Positions 1-6,743 of a DNA stretch of 19,864 nucleotides are shown one piece after another. The DNA comes from JAICIG01 sp035532215 (GTDB lineage: Bacteria; Planctomycetota; Planctomycetia; Pirellulales; JAICIG01): assembly GCA_035532215.1 (NCBI GenBank), contig DATKRK010000299.1, forward strand, positions 1 through 19,864, in the 5' to 3' direction. Numbering within the stretch: position 1 is the stretch's first letter; the number at the start of each line of letters is the position of its first letter. The position numbers and the translations under genes are program-made. The notes under the pieces were generated by a model. It did not search any database, had not been told where the DNA came from, and worked only from the letters and a program-made list of their open reading frames with translations.

Positions 1-342
1 TCACGTTACGGCCTGCTTGCTCGCGGAATCGCCATTGCGATCCTTTCCATCGACGGCTTCGACGGCTTCGTTACCTCCACCGCCGCTCCGATTACTTCCG
101 GCTGGAGCGACCAGTTGCCGGGCGGGCCCTTCACCCGCTGGGAAACCAACACCTTTCCACGGCGCACTAAACGCCTGGGCTAGAGAAAAGTCTTCCGTGT
201 TGAGTCATTGAACGAAAGCTGCCCCGTCGTGGCCGAACAAAAACAGGACAAACGATCTCTTTACGGAATCACGATTTTGCGCAGCCCAGGCTGAGCCGCC
301 AGCCACCCGACTGTCAAAATGGCTTTGAAGAGGCACTAGCAA
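1..342. other. Left-edge region without a confident gene
   Basis: No convincing gene is visible. On the plus strand, frame 1 is open from the window edge to a TAG at 181-183 (about 60 codons, fairly GC-rich third positions), so it could be the 3' end of a gene entering from the left. The opposite strand is also open over the same stretch, from about 204 down to a TGA at 1-3, with a Gly/Ala/Pro-rich translation but no ATG. Neither resembles a known family. At about 281-311 a short stretch (GCCGCCAGCCACCC and flank) matches one arm of the hairpin element found at 11282-11354. Confidence 0.4.
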
Positions 343-472
343 GCCACGGATGAAGCACCGATCAAACACGGACAAAATGACATGGAAGCTGACCTTGGGC
401 CGGACGAAAGTGGAATCCAAACGCGTGATTCTCCGTCTCTTATCCGTGTTCGATCCGTGTTTCATCAGTGGC
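343..472. repeat. Small inverted-repeat element, GCCACGGATG family, copy 1
   Basis: A roughly 130 bp element is bounded by imperfect inverted repeats of about 28-30 bp. The left arm (343-373) starts GCCACGGATGAAGCACC. The right arm (446-472), read on the minus strand, starts GCCACTGATGAAACACGG. A second copy of nearly the same length and arm sequence lies at 15081-15208. The interior encodes nothing and is poorly conserved between the copies, as in a MITE-like non-autonomous element. The right arm overlaps the end of purK and provides its last codons and stop. Confidence 0.75.
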
Positions 473-1630
473 TAAAGTCCCTCGCTTGCCGACGCGTCCG
501 CTCAATCGATCCCGAGCGGCCAGCACGTCGTGAATGGCGCTTTGTGCATCGCGGGCCAAGGCGGTGAGATGCCCCATCTTGCGGCCGGGCCGCGGCTCGG
601 CCTTGCCATAGAGGTGCAGCTTGACGTTCGGTAATTCGCACATGGCGGCCCAATCCGGCTCACCTTGCTGCCAGCGGTCGCCGAGCAAATTCGCCATCGC
701 CGCCGGCCGCAGCAGTTCGGTCGAGCCGAGCGGCAAGCCGCAAATGGCTCGCAACTGCTGCTCGAACTGGCTGGTGATGCAGGCATCGAACGTCAAGTGC
801 CCCGAATTGTGCGGGCGAGGGGCCAACTCGTTGATCCACAGTTTGCCCGACCGCGTGACGAAAAACTCCACGCACAACACGCCGACGACTTTTAATTGGT
901 CCAACACGCCACGGGCGATTTGCGAAGCTTCTTCGGCCAAATCGGCCGGCAGCGGCGCCGGCGCCGCCGATACGTCGAGAATATGGTTGCTGTGCGTGTT
1001 GGCGATCAGGCCGTAATCGACGATCGCGCCGTCCATGCCGCGGGCCGCCACGACCGAAACTTCGCACTCGTAATCGACCCAGGCTTCGAGCACCGCCTCG
1101 TCGGTCTTGAGCGCCGTCCAGGCGGCATCGGCTTCGGCGGCGCTTTCGAGCTTGATCTGCCCCTTGCCGTCGTAGCCCCAGCCCGCGGTCTTCAACACGG
1201 CGGGCAGGCCCAGCTTGCCGATCGCTTGCTTCAATTCCTCGGCTGAGCGAACGGCGGCGAAAGGCGTGACGGCGAAGCCGGCCTGCGTCAAGAACGTCTT
1301 CTCGCGCAGCCGGTTTTGCGTGGTGTGCAGCACGGCGCCGTCGGGCCGGACCGGCGCGAACTCGGCCGCCGCGGCGGCGGTCGCCGCCGGCACGTTTTCG
1401 AATTCGAAGGTCACCACGTCGACGTTGCGGGCAAAAGAGCGGATCGCGTCGAGATGGTCGTAGGCGGCGTTGATTTCGACGTCGGCCACCTGGCCGGTCG
1501 GCGTGTCGTCGGCCGGCGAGAGCGTATGGACGCGATAGCCCATGCGTCGAGCGGCGATGGCGAACATGCGGCCCAACTGGCCGCTGCCCAACACGCCGAC
1601 CTTGGCGCCCGGCAAGATCGTGCGGCTCAC
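440..1630 (-). CDS. purK: N5-carboxyaminoimidazole ribonucleotide synthase PurK
   Basis: This is the ATP-grasp enzyme that carboxylates 5-aminoimidazole ribonucleotide, using bicarbonate and ATP, to N5-CAIR for de novo purine synthesis; it is cytoplasmic. Visible features are the N-terminal nucleotide-binding loop GSGQLGRM near residues 15-22, FEFENVP, the ATP-grasp loop WGYDGKGQ, EAWVDYECEVSVV, and the signature NELAPRPHNSGH. I place the start at GTG 1628-1630, which overlaps the purE stop as GTGA and gives 396 residues, normal for the family. The open frame continues upstream to 2233, but that part only shadows purE. The last ten residues (ATDETRIEHG) and the TAA come from the inverted-repeat element at 343-472, so the native C-terminus was probably replaced. 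purE is immediately upstream, indicating translational coupling. Confidence 0.95.
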   Translation of the reverse strand: MSRTILPGAKVGVLGSGQLGRMFAIAARRMGYRVHTLSPADDTPTGQVADVEINAAYDHLDAIRSFARNVDVVTFEFENVPAATAAAAAEFAPVRPDGAVLHTTQNRLREKTFLTQAGFAVTPFAAVRSAEELKQAIGKLGLPAVLKTAGWGYDGKGQIKLESAAEADAAWTALKTDEAVLEAWVDYECEVSVVAARGMDGAIVDYGLIANTHSNHILDVSAAPAPLPADLAEEASQIARGVLDQLKVVGVLCVEFFVTRSGKLWINELAPRPHNSGHLTFDACITSQFEQQLRAICGLPLGSTELLRPAAMANLLGDRWQQGEPDWAAMCELPNVKLHLYGKAEPRPGRKMGHLTALARDAQSAIHDVLAARDRLSGRVGKRGTLATDETRIEHG

Positions 1631-2121
1631 GGCAAGCGGTCTCCGAGCACGCCGTCGGTCTGCTCCTGGCGAAACTTGCGCAACTTCTCGCGCAGTTCGG
1701 GCCGCCCGCCCGCCAAAATGGCGACGGCCAACAGCGCGGCGTTCTTGGCGCCCGCTTTGCCGATCGCCAGCGTCGCCACTGGCACTCCGCCGGGCATCTG
1801 CACGATCGACAGCAGCGAGTCGAGCCCGTTGAGGGCCTGGCTTTGCACCGGCACGCCGAGCACCGGCAACAGCGTCTGCGCGGCGGCCATGCCCGGCAGA
1901 TGGGCGGCCCCGCCCGCGCCCGCGATAATCACTTGAAGCCCGCGCTGTTCGGCGGTCTCGGCATACGCGGCCAGCCACTGGGGCGTACGGTGGGCCGAGA
2001 CGATCCGGCACTCGTGCGGCACGTCGAACTGCGCGAGCGTCTCGTCGGCATGGCGCATCGTCTCCCAGTCCGACTTGCTGCCCATGATGATGCCGACCAG
2101 CGGTTGCGAATGGGAAGTCAT
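1627..2121 (-). CDS. purE: N5-carboxyaminoimidazole ribonucleotide mutase PurE
   Basis: PurE moves the carboxyl group of N5-CAIR to carbon 4 to give CAIR, the step after PurK in purine synthesis. The 164-residue length is normal for class I PurE. Class I motifs are present: GSKSDW (residues 14-19), SAHRTP (42-47, with His45 at the position of the catalytic histidine) and GAGGAAHLPGM (68-78). The ATG at 2119-2121 begins a typical N-terminus (LVGIIMGSKSDW), but no strong Shine-Dalgarno sequence precedes it. It is the first gene of the purE-purK operon; its TGA overlaps the purK GTG. The promoter should lie just above 2121, squeezed against the repeat element that begins at 2206. Confidence 0.97.
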   Translation of the reverse strand: MTSHSQPLVGIIMGSKSDWETMRHADETLAQFDVPHECRIVSAHRTPQWLAAYAETAEQRGLQVIIAGAGGAAHLPGMAAAQTLLPVLGVPVQSQALNGLDSLLSIVQMPGGVPVATLAIGKAGAKNAALLAVAILAGGRPELREKLRKFRQEQTDGVLGDRLP

Positions 2122-2175
2122 GCGATCTTGGCCGTCCGATGCTTGCCGAAACCAGCGATCTTACAGGCCGCGGCG

Positions 2176-2443
2176 CCCAAAGCCAAGCGGCGCCCAAAGC
2201 CGGTAGTGTCTCAAAGTTGAGTTGCTCCCCCACACTAACCCGAAGCGCTAGCGAGGAGTGCGGTCATTGCTCCCCCACACTAACCCGAAGCGCTAGCGAG
2301 GAGTGCGGTCATTGCTCCCCCACACTAACCCGAAGCGCTAGCGAGGAGTGCGGTCATTTGCCTCGCTGGCGCTTCGGGTTAATGTCTCAGCGCCCGCCAG
2401 CAACTCAACTTTGAGACACCACCCCAAAGCCAAGCGGCGCCCA
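2176..2443. repeat. Composite element: 21-bp inverted ends around three 45-bp tandem repeats
   Basis: Perfect 21-bp inverted repeats lie at 2206-2226 (GTGTCTCAAAGTTGAGTTGC plus T) and 2399-2419. Between them are three identical 45-bp units (2222-2266, 2267-2311, 2312-2356), each containing CTAACCCGAAGCGCTAGCG, followed by the inverted sequence CCTCGCTGGCGCTTCGGGTT. Outside the inverted ends a 21-bp direct repeat (CCCAAAGCCAAGCGGCGCCC plus A) occurs at 2176-2196 and 2423-2443, as if the sequence around the insertion had been duplicated. 45 is a multiple of three, so the repeats translate as a repeating LTRSASE peptide, but I regard this as a by-product and not a gene. Confidence 0.85.
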
Positions 2444-2459
2444 CGCGCGCGGCAAGGGC

Positions 2460-2495
2460 CGCGTGGTTCCTGGCGTTCGGGCCCGGAACCACGCG
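2460..2495. repeat. Hairpin with 11-bp perfect stem
   Basis: CGCGTGGTTCC at 2460-2470 pairs with GGAACCACGCG at 2485-2495 across a 14-nt loop. It directly adjoins the composite element at 2176-2443 and has no T-run, so it does not look like an intrinsic terminator. It is probably another short dispersed palindrome. Confidence 0.6.
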
Positions 2496-2600
2496 TCGCC
2501 GCCCGGGCTACTGCCCCTGCGCCGCCCGCTCGGGTTTGCACGTAGTAGGCTCGTTCTTCGTTCTCGACCTGCTTCATAGGTTCCGCCAGTTGCTCGGGGG

Positions 2601-2768
2601 GTGAGCGGGGCGGGCGGATCAGCCATCCCCGAACAAGGGGCCGCTGACGAATTTCCAGCGGACTTGTTCGGATTTGGCGCCGATCCGGTTAAGAGATTGC
2701 CCCATTGCTTCGCGAAGAATTACGCCTGGGAAAAATACTTTGGGAAATTCTCCCATTTCGATGGCGGG
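2601..2768 (+). CDS. Possible small protein or gene remnant (55 aa), function unknown
   Basis: This is a 55-residue frame from a GTG at 2601 to a TGA at 2766-2768. The translation is unusually protein-like for this gap, ending KNYAWEKYFGK followed by FSHFDGG, with aromatic residues and alternating charge. It is less GC-rich than the flanking sequence. A strong stem-loop (2629-2671) lies inside it. No good Shine-Dalgarno sequence precedes the GTG and no family is recognised. It may be a true small protein, or the relic of a gene or element broken by nearby repeat insertions. My impression that similar WxKYxGKxSHF peptides recur in planctomycete intergenic DNA is from memory only. Confidence 0.25.
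2629..2671. repeat. Strong bulged stem-loop
   Basis: CCGAACAAG (2629-2637) pairs with CTTGTTCGG (2663-2671), and inside it CCGCTG (2641-2646) pairs with CAGCGG (2656-2661). This gives about 15 base pairs with one asymmetric bulge and a 9-nt loop. No T-run follows on either strand. It could be a structured RNA or part of a mobile palindrome. Confidence 0.5.
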
Positions 2769-2980
2769 TGATTCTTCGTACTCTCGATCTCACTAATACG
2801 TAAGGCGGGGAGGTACAGGTGGCGGCACGGCTGCTCGACTTTGCTCTAGCAGCCGTGTCCGCTAGCCAGGGGCTTATTCTGCAAGCAATTTTGGCGGGTG
2901 GGTCGTAATCTATCGGTCCGCGAGGCTGTGGCGACGGCCTCGTTGGAGCGGTTAGTATTTTCCTGGAAGCAAATCTCGCC
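2769..2980. other. Intergenic stretch with one hairpin, no gene seen
   Basis: No coding frame is convincing. The stretch is less GC-rich than the genes. A 10-11 bp stem, GCACGGCTGCT (2825-2835) with AGCAGCCGTGT (2848-2858), forms a clear hairpin with a 12-nt loop. No terminator-like T-run follows. I cannot assign a role. Confidence 0.45.
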
Positions 2981-3118
2981 CTAGCCCGGATTATTCATCA
3001 GCCCATACCAACCCGAAGCGCAAGCGAGGCGGAGCAACGCACTTACCTCGCTAGCGCTTCGGGTTAGTGTTAAGCGCTTTGTCGAGCATTCTCGGGGCTG
3101 ATGAATAATCCGGGCTAG
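2981..3118. repeat. MITE-like element, CTAGCCCGGATTATTC family, copy 1
   Basis: This 138-bp element has perfect 24-bp inverted ends (2981-3004 and 3095-3118) that begin and end with CTAG. Inside is a second palindrome, AACCCGAAGCGCAAGCGAGG against CCTCGCTAGCGCTTCGGGTT. A 137-bp copy with the same architecture lies at 9914-10050. There is no coding capacity. CTAG at both outer ends of both copies suggests either a CTAG target duplication or that CTAG is part of the element's end. Confidence 0.85.
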
Positions 3119-3156
3119 CCGCCCCCCGCAAGCCTTTGGCGGGTTCTGCCCTCGCG

Positions 3157-3188
3157 CGGTTCTCTCTAAAATCGGTTCTCTCTAGAAT
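3157..3188. repeat. 16-bp tandem duplication upstream of selB
   Basis: CGGTTCTCTCTAAAAT (3157-3172) is followed directly by CGGTTCTCTCTAGAAT (3173-3188), one mismatch apart, ending six bases before the selB ATG. The sequence between the second copy and the start (AGCGGG) is the only candidate ribosome binding site. Confidence 0.7.
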
Positions 3189-3194
3189 AGCGGG

Positions 3195-5126
3195 ATGACC
3201 ACCGATCTGATCCTCGGAACCGCCGGGCATATCGACCACGGCAAAACAGCGCTCGTCAAGGCGCTGACGGGCGTCGATACCGACCGCTTGCCGGAGGAGA
3301 AACTCCGCGGCATCACGATCGAACTCGGCTTCGCCCAACTCGTGCTGGGCGATTGCCGGCTGGGCATCGTCGACGTGCCGGGACACGAACGCTTCGTGCG
3401 TAATATGCTGGCCGGCGCCACCGGAGTCGATCTGGCCCTGCTGGTTGTCGCCGCCGACGATTCGGTCAAGCCGCAAACCCGTGAGCATCTCGAAATCTTG
3501 CGGCTCTTGAACCTCGAAACGGGCGTGATCGCCCTCACCAAGTGCGACTTGCCCGAGCCCGACTGGCTCGAACTGGTCGAAGAGGAAGTCCGCGAGCTCG
3601 TCGCCGGCACGTTTTTGGAGTCGGCCCCGATCGTGCGGACCAGCGTCGTGACGGCCCAGGGGCTCGGCACGCTGCGCGACGCTCTGTCGGCCGCGGTGCA
3701 GCAGGCGGCCAGCGCCCCCCGGCGGCGAGGCTTGTCCGGGCCGTTTCGCATGGCGATCGACCGCGTCTTTACCGTCGCCGGCCACGGCACGGTCGTCACT
3801 GGCAGCGTGGCCAGCGGGCAAGTCCGGGTTGGCGATGAGTTGGCGCTGGAACCCGGCGGCGCGCCGGTCCGCGTGCGCGGCTTGCAACACCACGATACGC
3901 CGGCCGACGAAGTGCATCGCGGACAGCGAGCGGCGATCAACCTGGCCGGAGTTCGCCACGACGAAATCGGCCGCGGCCAGGAATTGGCTGCGCCCGGCCA
4001 TTTGGCGGCCAGCCGCTTGCTCGGCGTGCAATTGAACTTGCTCAAAGCGGCCGAGCGGCCGTTGAAGCATCGCTCTCGCGTGCGCTGCCACCTGGGCACG
4101 GCCGAATTGCTGGCCTCCGTCGTGCTGTTGGATCGCGAGCGGTTGGCGCCGGGCGAAACCGCGCCGGCGCAGCTCTTCTTGAGCGAGCCGGCCGTGGCCG
4201 TGTGGGGACAGCCGCTGGTCGTCCGCAGCGAATCGCCCGTGGAAACGATCGGCGGCGGCGTGGTGCTCGACCCGCATCCTCCCAAGCTCGCACGCAACGA
4301 CTTCGAGGCGCTCGCACAGTTGGCTGAACTATCATCGGACGAGCCGATCGAACGCGCCTCGGCCGCCGTCTATTTCTTCGGCCTCAGCGAGTGGCGGCCG
4401 GGCGATTTGTCGCGGTCGGCGGGCATTGACGAGCCCGACGCGGTCGTGGCGGAACTGCTTGGCCGCGGCGAGCTCATTGAATTGACGCTTTCGCCGACGC
4501 GCAAACCGAGAGTGCACCGGCTGGTGCTGGAGCAGCTTTACGGCCGCATCGAAACGCTCCTGGATAAAGAGCACGGGCGGTTTCCGTTGCGAGCGATGCT
4601 CGACCGCGCACCCTTGACCGCACGGCTGGCTTATCTCGGTTCCGACTCGCTGGTCGAGGCGATTTTGGCTGCGATGCAACGCGCCGGCCGACTGAAGGCG
4701 ACCGAGCGCGGCGTGGCGCTCGCCGGCCGCGGGCCGCAGCTCTCCAACGCAGAACAGCGGCTCGTCGCCGAGATCATCGAAACCTATCGCGCCGCGGGCT
4801 TTCAACCGCCGACGATCGACGAACTCCGCGCCCAGACCGCCAGGAACCAGCAGGCGGTGCCGCAACTGGCGGCCTTGGCCGCCGCCGAGGGCCACTTGAT
4901 CGAAGCCGCCCCCGGTTTTTATCTGCACGCCGAAAGCGAACGCAAGCTGCGCGAGACGCTCGCCGAACCGCTCGCCGCCGGAGCAGGCTTGACCGTCAGC
5001 CAGATCCGCGACTTGCTCGGCGTCAGCCGCAAGTACGCCGTGCCTTGGTGCGAATACCTCGACCGCATCGGCTTCACCCGCCGCGAAGGCGATCTGCGCC
5101 GCTTGGCGGCGCATTCTTCGGCGTGA
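3195..5126 (+). CDS. selB: Selenocysteine-specific elongation factor SelB
   Basis: SelB is the GTPase that carries selenocysteinyl-tRNA to UGA codons marked by a SECIS element. The 643 residues fit the bacterial family. G-domain motifs are G1 AGHIDHGKT (residues 10-18), the switch I region RGITIELG (38-45), G3 DVPGH (60-64) and G4 TKCD (115-118). The EF-Tu-like domain II follows (DRVFTVAGHGTVVTGSV near 189-205). The C-terminal third holds the winged helices that bind SECIS RNA, ending in the characteristic SRKYAVPWCEYLDRIGFTRR. The ATG at 3195 gives the expected N-terminus; its ribosome site is weak (AGCGGG). selA follows 185 bp downstream on the same strand, with a palindromic element between them. 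No selD, tRNA-Sec or selenoprotein gene was recognised in the window. Confidence 0.97.
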   Translation: MTTDLILGTAGHIDHGKTALVKALTGVDTDRLPEEKLRGITIELGFAQLVLGDCRLGIVDVPGHERFVRNMLAGATGVDLALLVVAADDSVKPQTREHLEILRLLNLETGVIALTKCDLPEPDWLELVEEEVRELVAGTFLESAPIVRTSVVTAQGLGTLRDALSAAVQQAASAPRRRGLSGPFRMAIDRVFTVAGHGTVVTGSVASGQVRVGDELALEPGGAPVRVRGLQHHDTPADEVHRGQRAAINLAGVRHDEIGRGQELAAPGHLAASRLLGVQLNLLKAAERPLKHRSRVRCHLGTAELLASVVLLDRERLAPGETAPAQLFLSEPAVAVWGQPLVVRSESPVETIGGGVVLDPHPPKLARNDFEALAQLAELSSDEPIERASAAVYFFGLSEWRPGDLSRSAGIDEPDAVVAELLGRGELIELTLSPTRKPRVHRLVLEQLYGRIETLLDKEHGRFPLRAMLDRAPLTARLAYLGSDSLVEAILAAMQRAGRLKATERGVALAGRGPQLSNAEQRLVAEIIETYRAAGFQPPTIDELRAQTARNQQAVPQLAALAAAEGHLIEAAPGFYLHAESERKLRETLAEPLAAGAGLTVSQIRDLLGVSRKYAVPWCEYLDRIGFTRREGDLRRLAAHSSA

Positions 5127-5163
5127 TCGAGGGCGAGTCGCTACACTTTGGAAGTAACTCTAT

Positions 5164-5281
5164 TGCACGCGATTCGCCCACGAGACGTTGGGCTCTCGTG
5201 GGGCGGCCTTCCAGGCCGTCAATCGCCGGCGGCCTGGAAGGCCGCCCCACGACCGATGGACGTCTCATTCTCAATCGCGCA
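5164..5281. repeat. Palindromic element between selB and selA
   Basis: A perfect 22-bp inverted repeat has arms CGTGGGGCGGCCTTCCAGGC (CG) at 5197-5218 and 5230-5251, with an 11-nt loop. Weaker outer arms (GCGATT...GAGACG against CGTCTC...AATCGC) extend the symmetry to about 5164-5281. It fills most of the 185-bp gap between selB and selA. Transcribed, it would form a very stable hairpin that could attenuate selA or protect the selB end of a shared message. Confidence 0.8.
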
Positions 5282-5311
5282 CAGTAAAAGACTTGCAGGA
5301 ACCTAATCCCC

Positions 5312-6715
5312 ATGGCGACCAATCCCTTGCGCAATATCCCGTCGGTCAACGAACTGCTCGAAAACCCGCATCTCCAGGCGCTGATCGAAAAAGTCAGCCG
5401 GCACGCGGTGGTGACGCGGGTGCGGACGATTCTCGACGATTTGCGCCAGGAGGTGCAAAACGCGGCGGCCGACATCAAACTGCCGAGCGTCGCGGAATTG
5501 GCGGAGAACATTGCGCACCGCATTCTCCAGACCGAGCGTCCGTCGTTGCGGCCGGTGATCAACGCCACCGGCGTGCTGCTGCACACCGGGCTGGGCCGGG
5601 CCCCGCTGGCCGAAGAGGCGATCGCCGAAATGGCGGCCGTCGCCCGCGATTACGCCAGCGTCGAACTCGATCTGGCCGGCGGCCGGCGATCGCAACGCGT
5701 CGAGGCCGTGCAAGATTTATTGCAAGAACTGACCGGCGCCGAGGCGGCGCTGGTCGTCAACAACAACGCCGGCGCCACCATGCTCGCGCTGGCGGCGCTC
5801 GCCGCCGGCCGCGAGGTGATCGTGTCGCGCGGGCAATTGATCGAAATCGGCGGCAGCTACCGCCTGCCCGACGTGATGAGCGCGAGCGGGGCGATTCTGC
5901 GCGAGGTCGGCACGACCAACAAAACGCGGATCGCCGACTACGAGCAGGCCGTCTGCGACCAGACCGGCGCGCTGCTGCTGGTGCACCCGAGCAACTTCGT
6001 CGTAGCCGGCTTTGCCGAAAGCGTTTCGCTAGCCGAGCTCGTCCGCCTGGGCCGCCCGCACAATCTTCCGGTGATCCACGACATCGGCTCGGGCGCCTTG
6101 ATTGATTTCGCCCAATTCGGTTTCAGCGACGAACCGTTGGCCGCGGCCAGCATCAAACAAGGCGCCGATCTGGTGCTGTTCAGCGGCGACAAGCTGCTGG
6201 GCGGGCCGCAGTGCGGCATTCTGATCGGCAAACGTTCGCACGTGGAGACCATCGCGCGGCATCCGCTCACGCGGGCCTTGCGCGTCGATAAGCTGACGCT
6301 CGCGGCGCTGGCCGCCACGTTGCGGCTGTATCGCGACCCGGAGCAAGCCAAGCGGTCGATTCCGCTGTTGCACTTCCTGAGCACGCCGATCGAGAACCTC
6401 AAAGGCCGCGCCGAGCGGCTGGCGCCGCAGATGGCCGCCTGCCAGGCGATCGCCAAGGCCGAGGCGGTCGCCGACACGACTTACCTGGGCGGCGGTTCGG
6501 TGCCGACGCAGCAATTGGCCACCTGGTGCGTGGCCCTCTCGCCGCGCGAGATGAGCGTCGACAAGCTGGCCGCCCGGCTACGCGCCGGCAAACCCGCCAT
6601 CGTGGGCCGCGTGCGCGACGAGCGGCTCTATCTCGACCTGCGGACGATCTTTCCCCGGCAAGACCTCGAACTCGTTTCGGCCGTGCAAGCGCTCGCCGAC
6701 GCCGAGGCTCTGTGA
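5312..6715 (+). CDS. selA: L-seryl-tRNA(Sec) selenium transferase SelA
   Basis: SelA is a PLP enzyme that converts seryl-tRNA(Sec) to selenocysteinyl-tRNA(Sec) using selenophosphate. The 467-residue length matches bacterial SelA, which forms a large ring-shaped oligomer. The N-terminal helical tRNA-binding segment covers about residues 1-75. NATGVLLHTGLGRAPL (84-99), VVNNNAGAT (148-156), HDIGSGALID (256-265) and the PLP-lysine motif SGDKLLGGPQ (291-300, Lys294) follow. AGGA at 5297-5300 precedes the ATG by 11 nt. It is co-oriented with selB and probably partly co-transcribed with it, although the strong palindrome between them may uncouple the two. The end lies 28 bp from the convergent end of the BBP7 gene, leaving little room for separate terminators. 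Confidence 0.96.
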   Translation: MATNPLRNIPSVNELLENPHLQALIEKVSRHAVVTRVRTILDDLRQEVQNAAADIKLPSVAELAENIAHRILQTERPSLRPVINATGVLLHTGLGRAPLAEEAIAEMAAVARDYASVELDLAGGRRSQRVEAVQDLLQELTGAEAALVVNNNAGATMLALAALAAGREVIVSRGQLIEIGGSYRLPDVMSASGAILREVGTTNKTRIADYEQAVCDQTGALLLVHPSNFVVAGFAESVSLAELVRLGRPHNLPVIHDIGSGALIDFAQFGFSDEPLAAASIKQGADLVLFSGDKLLGGPQCGILIGKRSHVETIARHPLTRALRVDKLTLAALAATLRLYRDPEQAKRSIPLLHFLSTPIENLKGRAERLAPQMAACQAIAKAEAVADTTYLGGGSVPTQQLATWCVALSPREMSVDKLAARLRAGKPAIVGRVRDERLYLDLRTIFPRQDLELVSAVQALADAEAL

Positions 6716-6743
6716 GCCGCGAATCGGCCGCTGAACGATCCGG

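Noticed and set aside
1631..2233. Upstream extension of the purK frame to 2233
   Set aside because: It overlaps the clearly real purE in another frame, and the translation is Arg/Ala-rich antisense-like sequence; the GTG at 1630 gives a normal PurK.
2222..2356. CRISPR-like 45-bp repeats
   Set aside because: The units are contiguous with no spacer between them.
2139..2414. LTRSASE-repeat reading frames as genes
   Set aside because: They are translations of tandem and inverted non-coding repeats and are open on both strands because of the 45-bp period.
3051..4297. Long minus-strand frames of 371-408 codons opposite selB
   Set aside because: They lie wholly or mostly over SelB, whose motifs are unambiguous; their translations are Arg/Ser/Pro-rich shadows typical of GC-rich DNA.
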